A DNA stretch of 6,329 nt, taken from contig MIBM01000280.1 of assembly GCA_001830645.1 (NCBI GenBank), positions 1 through 6,329 on the forward strand, given 5' to 3'. This stretch comes from Spirochaetes bacterium RIFOXYC1_FULL_54_7 (lineage in GTDB: Bacteria > Spirochaetota > Spirochaetia > Treponematales > UBA12059). Under the pieces are notes generated by a model. It worked only from the letters and a program-made list of their open reading frames with translations. It had not been told where the DNA came from and made no database searches. Position 1 is the first letter of the stretch; the number at the start of each line of letters is the position of its first letter. The translations under genes and the position numbers were made by a program. Positions 4,574-6,329 of this stretch are shown one piece after another.

Positions 4574-4602
4574 ATAATAACGCATATCGTTAATGTCGTC
4601 AA
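4574..4602 (-). promoter_or_regulatory. Promoter of the former higBA operon
   Basis: TTGACG (4602-4597), exact 17-bp spacer, TATTAT (4579-4574) on the minus strand. Only five bases separate the -10 box from the higB ATG, so a transcript would be leaderless or nearly so. This is one of the strongest sigma70 matches in the window. Confidence 0.7.
4578..4592. promoter_or_regulatory. Operator-like palindrome in the higBA promoter
   Basis: TAACG-CATAT-CGTTA is a perfect 5-bp-arm inverted repeat lying in the spacer and touching the -10 box. HigA-type antitoxins bind such palindromes and block RNA polymerase, so it is the likely site for the HigA encoded at 4135-4437. Confidence 0.6.
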
Positions 4603-4711
4603 GCGTGAATAGTGTCATGACTTCTCTGCTCGTTCCGGGGCCATCCCCTCGCTAAGGTCGGTACCTTGGAAGGATGCTGCGTGCAGGAATAGGGTTTCCG
4701 CTGCCGGTAGA

Positions 4712-5191
4712 CTATGCACCAGGGATTGACGGGGCGGCGGAGCCGGTCCCGGTTGTACCCAGCCGGGACGGAACCCCCGGCAAGCCCGACCCCGCGCCCT
4801 CACGGCGTGGGGAGGTGCCCAGGATTGTCGAACCTTCCAGCTCCTCCCAGCGGGCCATGGCGCGGCGCAGGTGGGGTATGACGATGGAGCCGCCCACGAT
4901 GAGCCCGACGCTGCAGGCTTCCTTGAACTGGTCGGCGGCTATGCCTTCTTCATGGCAGCGGATGGTGTGGTAGAGGATGCAGTCGTCGCAGCGCAGGACC
5001 AGGCTGGCCACCAAGCCCAGGAGTTCCTTTGTCGGGGCGTCGAGGGCACCTGCGCGGTAGGTCTGGCTGTCCAGGCTGAAGAAGCGCTTTAGTTCCAGAT
5101 TGGCCCCGTCAAGGACTATTTCATTCAGGCGTGAACGTTCATCCTGCCATTCCGCTATGCTCTTGTCGAAAATCGGCTTGTCATTGCTCAT
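4712..5191 (-). CDS. Carboxymuconolactone decarboxylase (AhpD-like) family protein
   Basis: 159 residues from the ATG at 5191, preceded by GGAGGA at the right distance. The central helix pair carries E56, C68-D-D-C71 and H75; the spacing E-12-C-3-C-4-H equals that of the AhpD active site, where the cysteine pair cycles between dithiol and disulfide and the Glu/His act as a proton relay. The family includes AhpD peroxidase partners, thiol reductants and true 4-carboxymuconolactone decarboxylases; the CxxC and the lack of aromatic-pathway genes favour a redox role. The N-terminal helical region (residues 1-50) and the alpha-helical body to about 121 look normal. The last 38 residues are rich in Gly, Ser, Pro and Thr and unlike the family, perhaps disordered or a misread tail. 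It shares its upstream promoter element with the URO-D-like gene. Confidence 0.88.
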   Translation of the reverse strand: MSNDKPIFDKSIAEWQDERSRLNEIVLDGANLELKRFFSLDSQTYRAGALDAPTKELLGLVASLVLRCDDCILYHTIRCHEEGIAADQFKEACSVGLIVGGSIVIPHLRRAMARWEELEGSTILGTSPRREGAGSGLPGVPSRLGTTGTGSAAPSIPGA

Positions 5192-5227
5192 GCTTCCTCC
5201 GCGTGGCTTGCTTTCGGGTCTGGGCTG

Positions 5228-5256
5228 ATCATAGCCTCTCAAGGAAATGGCGACAA
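5228..5256 (-). promoter_or_regulatory. Sigma70-like promoter of the AhpD-like gene, within a conserved upstream element
   Basis: TTGTCG (5256-5251), 17-bp spacer, TATGAT (5233-5228) on the minus strand, giving a leader of about 30 bases that contains GGAGGA. The region 5189-5272 aligns with 783-870 upstream of the URO-D-like gene, about 70 percent identical over the best 54 bp, including spacer and leader words (GATATTG, CGCCAT, CCAG). Confidence 0.62.
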
Positions 5257-5285
5257 TATCGCGCAGGATGCACAGGTCGGGTGTC

Positions 5286-5313
5286 TTGCCTTGAAACAAC
5301 AACTCGTCTCGCG
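5286..5313 (+). repeat. Solo copy of the IS terminal unit
   Basis: TTGCCT-N2-AAACAA-N3-CTCGTC-N2-GCG has the same blocks at the same spacing as the outer left end of the IS at 905-932 (22 of 28 bases identical). No transposase or partner end lies next to it. Here, as at the IS copy, it sits just upstream of the shared promoter element. Confidence 0.5.
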
Positions 5314-5327
5314 TAATGATTGTCAGG

Positions 5328-5356
5328 TTGACGGTTCCGCCTGTGGTGCATAGGAT
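5328..5356 (+). promoter_or_regulatory. Candidate promoter of the mtnA-like gene
   Basis: TTGACG (5328-5333), 17-bp spacer, TAGGAT (5351-5356). The start point would fall near 5363, directly before the AGGAG ribosome site (5364-5368), so the leader would be very short. Confidence 0.5.
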
Positions 5357-5374
5357 GGAATGCAGGAGTTAGCC

Positions 5375-6329
5375 ATGCTTATAGACGGCACGCACTATCG
5401 TTCCATCTGGCTGGCCGATGATGCCCGTTCGGTGGGTATCATAGACCAGAGGAAACTGCCCTTTAAGGTGGAGATCGAATATATCCGCACTTACCGTGAA
5501 ATGGTGGCAGCCATCCGTGACATGCACCTGCGGGGAGCGCCCCTGATCGGTGCGGCTGCCGGATATGGCGTGTACCTGGCCTGCATGGAGTTCGCAGGCC
5601 TTACGTCAGACAGCTTTGATGCCGATCTGTCCAGGGCTTTGGACGAGCTGGATGGGGCCAGGCCTACAGCAGTCAATCTGCATTGGGCTATCGAGAGGCA
5701 ACGGAGTGCTTTTGCCGTATGTTCCACCCTGGAAGGCAAGGTTATGGCAGCCCTGGAGACCGCCAAGGCCATAGCGGATGAGGATGTGCGGATTTGCGCC
5801 GCCCTTGGCCGTCATGGTGCCGAAATACTGGAAAAGCTGTGCGCTGCCAAAAACGGCAAGACCGTACAGGTTCTGACTCACTGCAATGCGGGTTGGCTTG
5901 CTACTGTGGACCATGGCACCGCCACCGCCGGCATCTATGAAGCGGCCAGGCGGGGCATTCCCCTGCATGTCTGGGTGGACGAGACCAGGCCGCGTAACCA
6001 GGGTGCCCTTACCTCCTGGGAACTGGGACAGAACGGCATAGCCAACACCGTGATCTGCGACAATGCCGGAGGCCACCTGATGCATGCGGGCCTGGTGGAT
6101 GTGGTCATCGTAGGTACCGACCGTACTGCCCGCAACGGCGATGTGGCCAACAAGATAGGTACCTACTTGAAGGCTTTGGCTGCCCATGACAATGGTATAC
6201 CCTTCTATGTAGCCTTGCCCTCCCCCACCTTTGATCCTGATCTGCCCACGGGTATGGGAAACATCCCCATAGAGGAACGTGACCCCTCCGAAGTACTGGG
6301 TGTACGTGGCAGGATTGACAAGACGCGAT
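5375..6329 (+). CDS. mtnA: S-methyl-5-thioribose-1-phosphate isomerase family protein (MtnA-like), C-terminus beyond window
   Basis: 318 codons from ATG 5375 to the window end; the family is about 340-370 residues, so only the tail is missing. AGGAG lies six bases before the start. It is related to the eIF2B-alpha fold. Diagnostic motifs are RGAPLIGAAAGYG (53-65), the catalytic cysteine C170 in THCNAGWLAT, the catalytic aspartate D249 in GTDRTARNGDVANKIGTYLK, and IPIEERDPSEV near the end. MtnA opens 5-methylthioribose 1-phosphate to the ribulose form in methionine salvage or in the dihydroxyacetone-phosphate shunt. The usual GADR is GTDR here, and the DNAGGHLMHAG stretch differs from the more common DSMAG. 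Paralogues act on 5-deoxyribose 1-phosphate, so the exact substrate is open. The gene is divergent from the AhpD-like gene; no other salvage gene is visible. Confidence 0.9.
   Translation, partial: MLIDGTHYRSIWLADDARSVGIIDQRKLPFKVEIEYIRTYREMVAAIRDMHLRGAPLIGAAAGYGVYLACMEFAGLTSDSFDADLSRALDELDGARPTAVNLHWAIERQRSAFAVCSTLEGKVMAALETAKAIADEDVRICAALGRHGAEILEKLCAAKNGKTVQVLTHCNAGWLATVDHGTATAGIYEAARRGIPLHVWVDETRPRNQGALTSWELGQNGIANTVICDNAGGHLMHAGLVDVVIVGTDRTARNGDVANKIGTYLKALAAHDNGIPFYVALPSPTFDPDLPTGMGNIPIEERDPSEVLGVRGRIDKTR

Noticed and set aside
4615..4803. Minus-strand 62-codon frame overlapping the 3' end of the AhpD-like gene
   Set aside because: Arg/Pro-rich composition from GC-rich DNA, no motif, and it overlaps a well-supported gene in another frame.
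5192..5302. Extended start of the AhpD-like gene at a TTG near 5302
   Set aside because: The ATG at 5191 has an excellent GGAGGA site and gives a family-like N-terminus; the upstream stretch holds the promoter. The frame is open upstream to about 5368 and looks somewhat protein-like, so I note it but do not annotate it.
5606..6187. Minus-strand frame of 193 codons inside mtnA
   Set aside because: Shadow of the MtnA-like gene, whose catalytic motifs are unambiguous on the plus strand.

Overview
The window looks like an accessory stretch of a bacterial chromosome, probably from an anaerobe. The guess rests on a uroporphyrinogen-decarboxylase-like gene of the corrinoid-methyltransferase superfamily, an AhpD-type protein and an MtnA-type sugar-phosphate isomerase, together with dense toxin-antitoxin debris. 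Base composition is moderately GC-rich and promoters are sigma70-like. I cannot name the lineage from sequence alone.

Layout. (1) 1-771, minus: 257 codons of a URO-D superfamily gene whose 3' end lies outside the window, with a sigma70-like promoter at 826-854. (2) 904-2250: an insertion sequence of about 1.35 kb with 48-bp imperfect inverted repeats and an rve-type DDE transposase (minus) split into two frames, so probably inactive. (3) 2251-2653: no gene; hairpins, palindromes and REP-like repeat fragments. (4) 2654-4602, all minus: a run of toxin-antitoxin modules, mostly broken. In transcription order it holds a higB internal-deletion remnant and intact higA under a promoter with an operator-like palindrome, a C-terminal remnant of a DUF5615 toxin, a BrnA-like antitoxin with two stop codons near its start, an apparently intact DUF433/DUF5615 pair, and the tail and head of a nucleotidyltransferase/HEPN pair. 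(5) 4712-5191, minus: a carboxymuconolactone-decarboxylase (AhpD-like) gene. (6) 5375-6329, plus: an mtnA-like gene, cut by the window edge, divergent from the AhpD-like gene.

How it fits together. The URO-D-like and AhpD-like genes share an about 85-bp upstream element containing a matched promoter (TTGYCG, 17 bp, TATKAT), suggesting common origin or co-regulation. The TA block and the IS lie between them, so the metabolic genes may once have been closer and been split by accessory DNA. A solo copy of the IS end sequence also lies in the AhpD/mtnA intergenic region, in the same order relative to the shared promoter as the IS end beside the URO-D promoter. In the TA block, higA survives without a complete toxin, and the only complete toxin, DUF5615, keeps its antitoxin. 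Several remnants are too short for ordinary gene calling and were found by reading the minus strand directly. No homology search was possible; family names come from recognised motifs.
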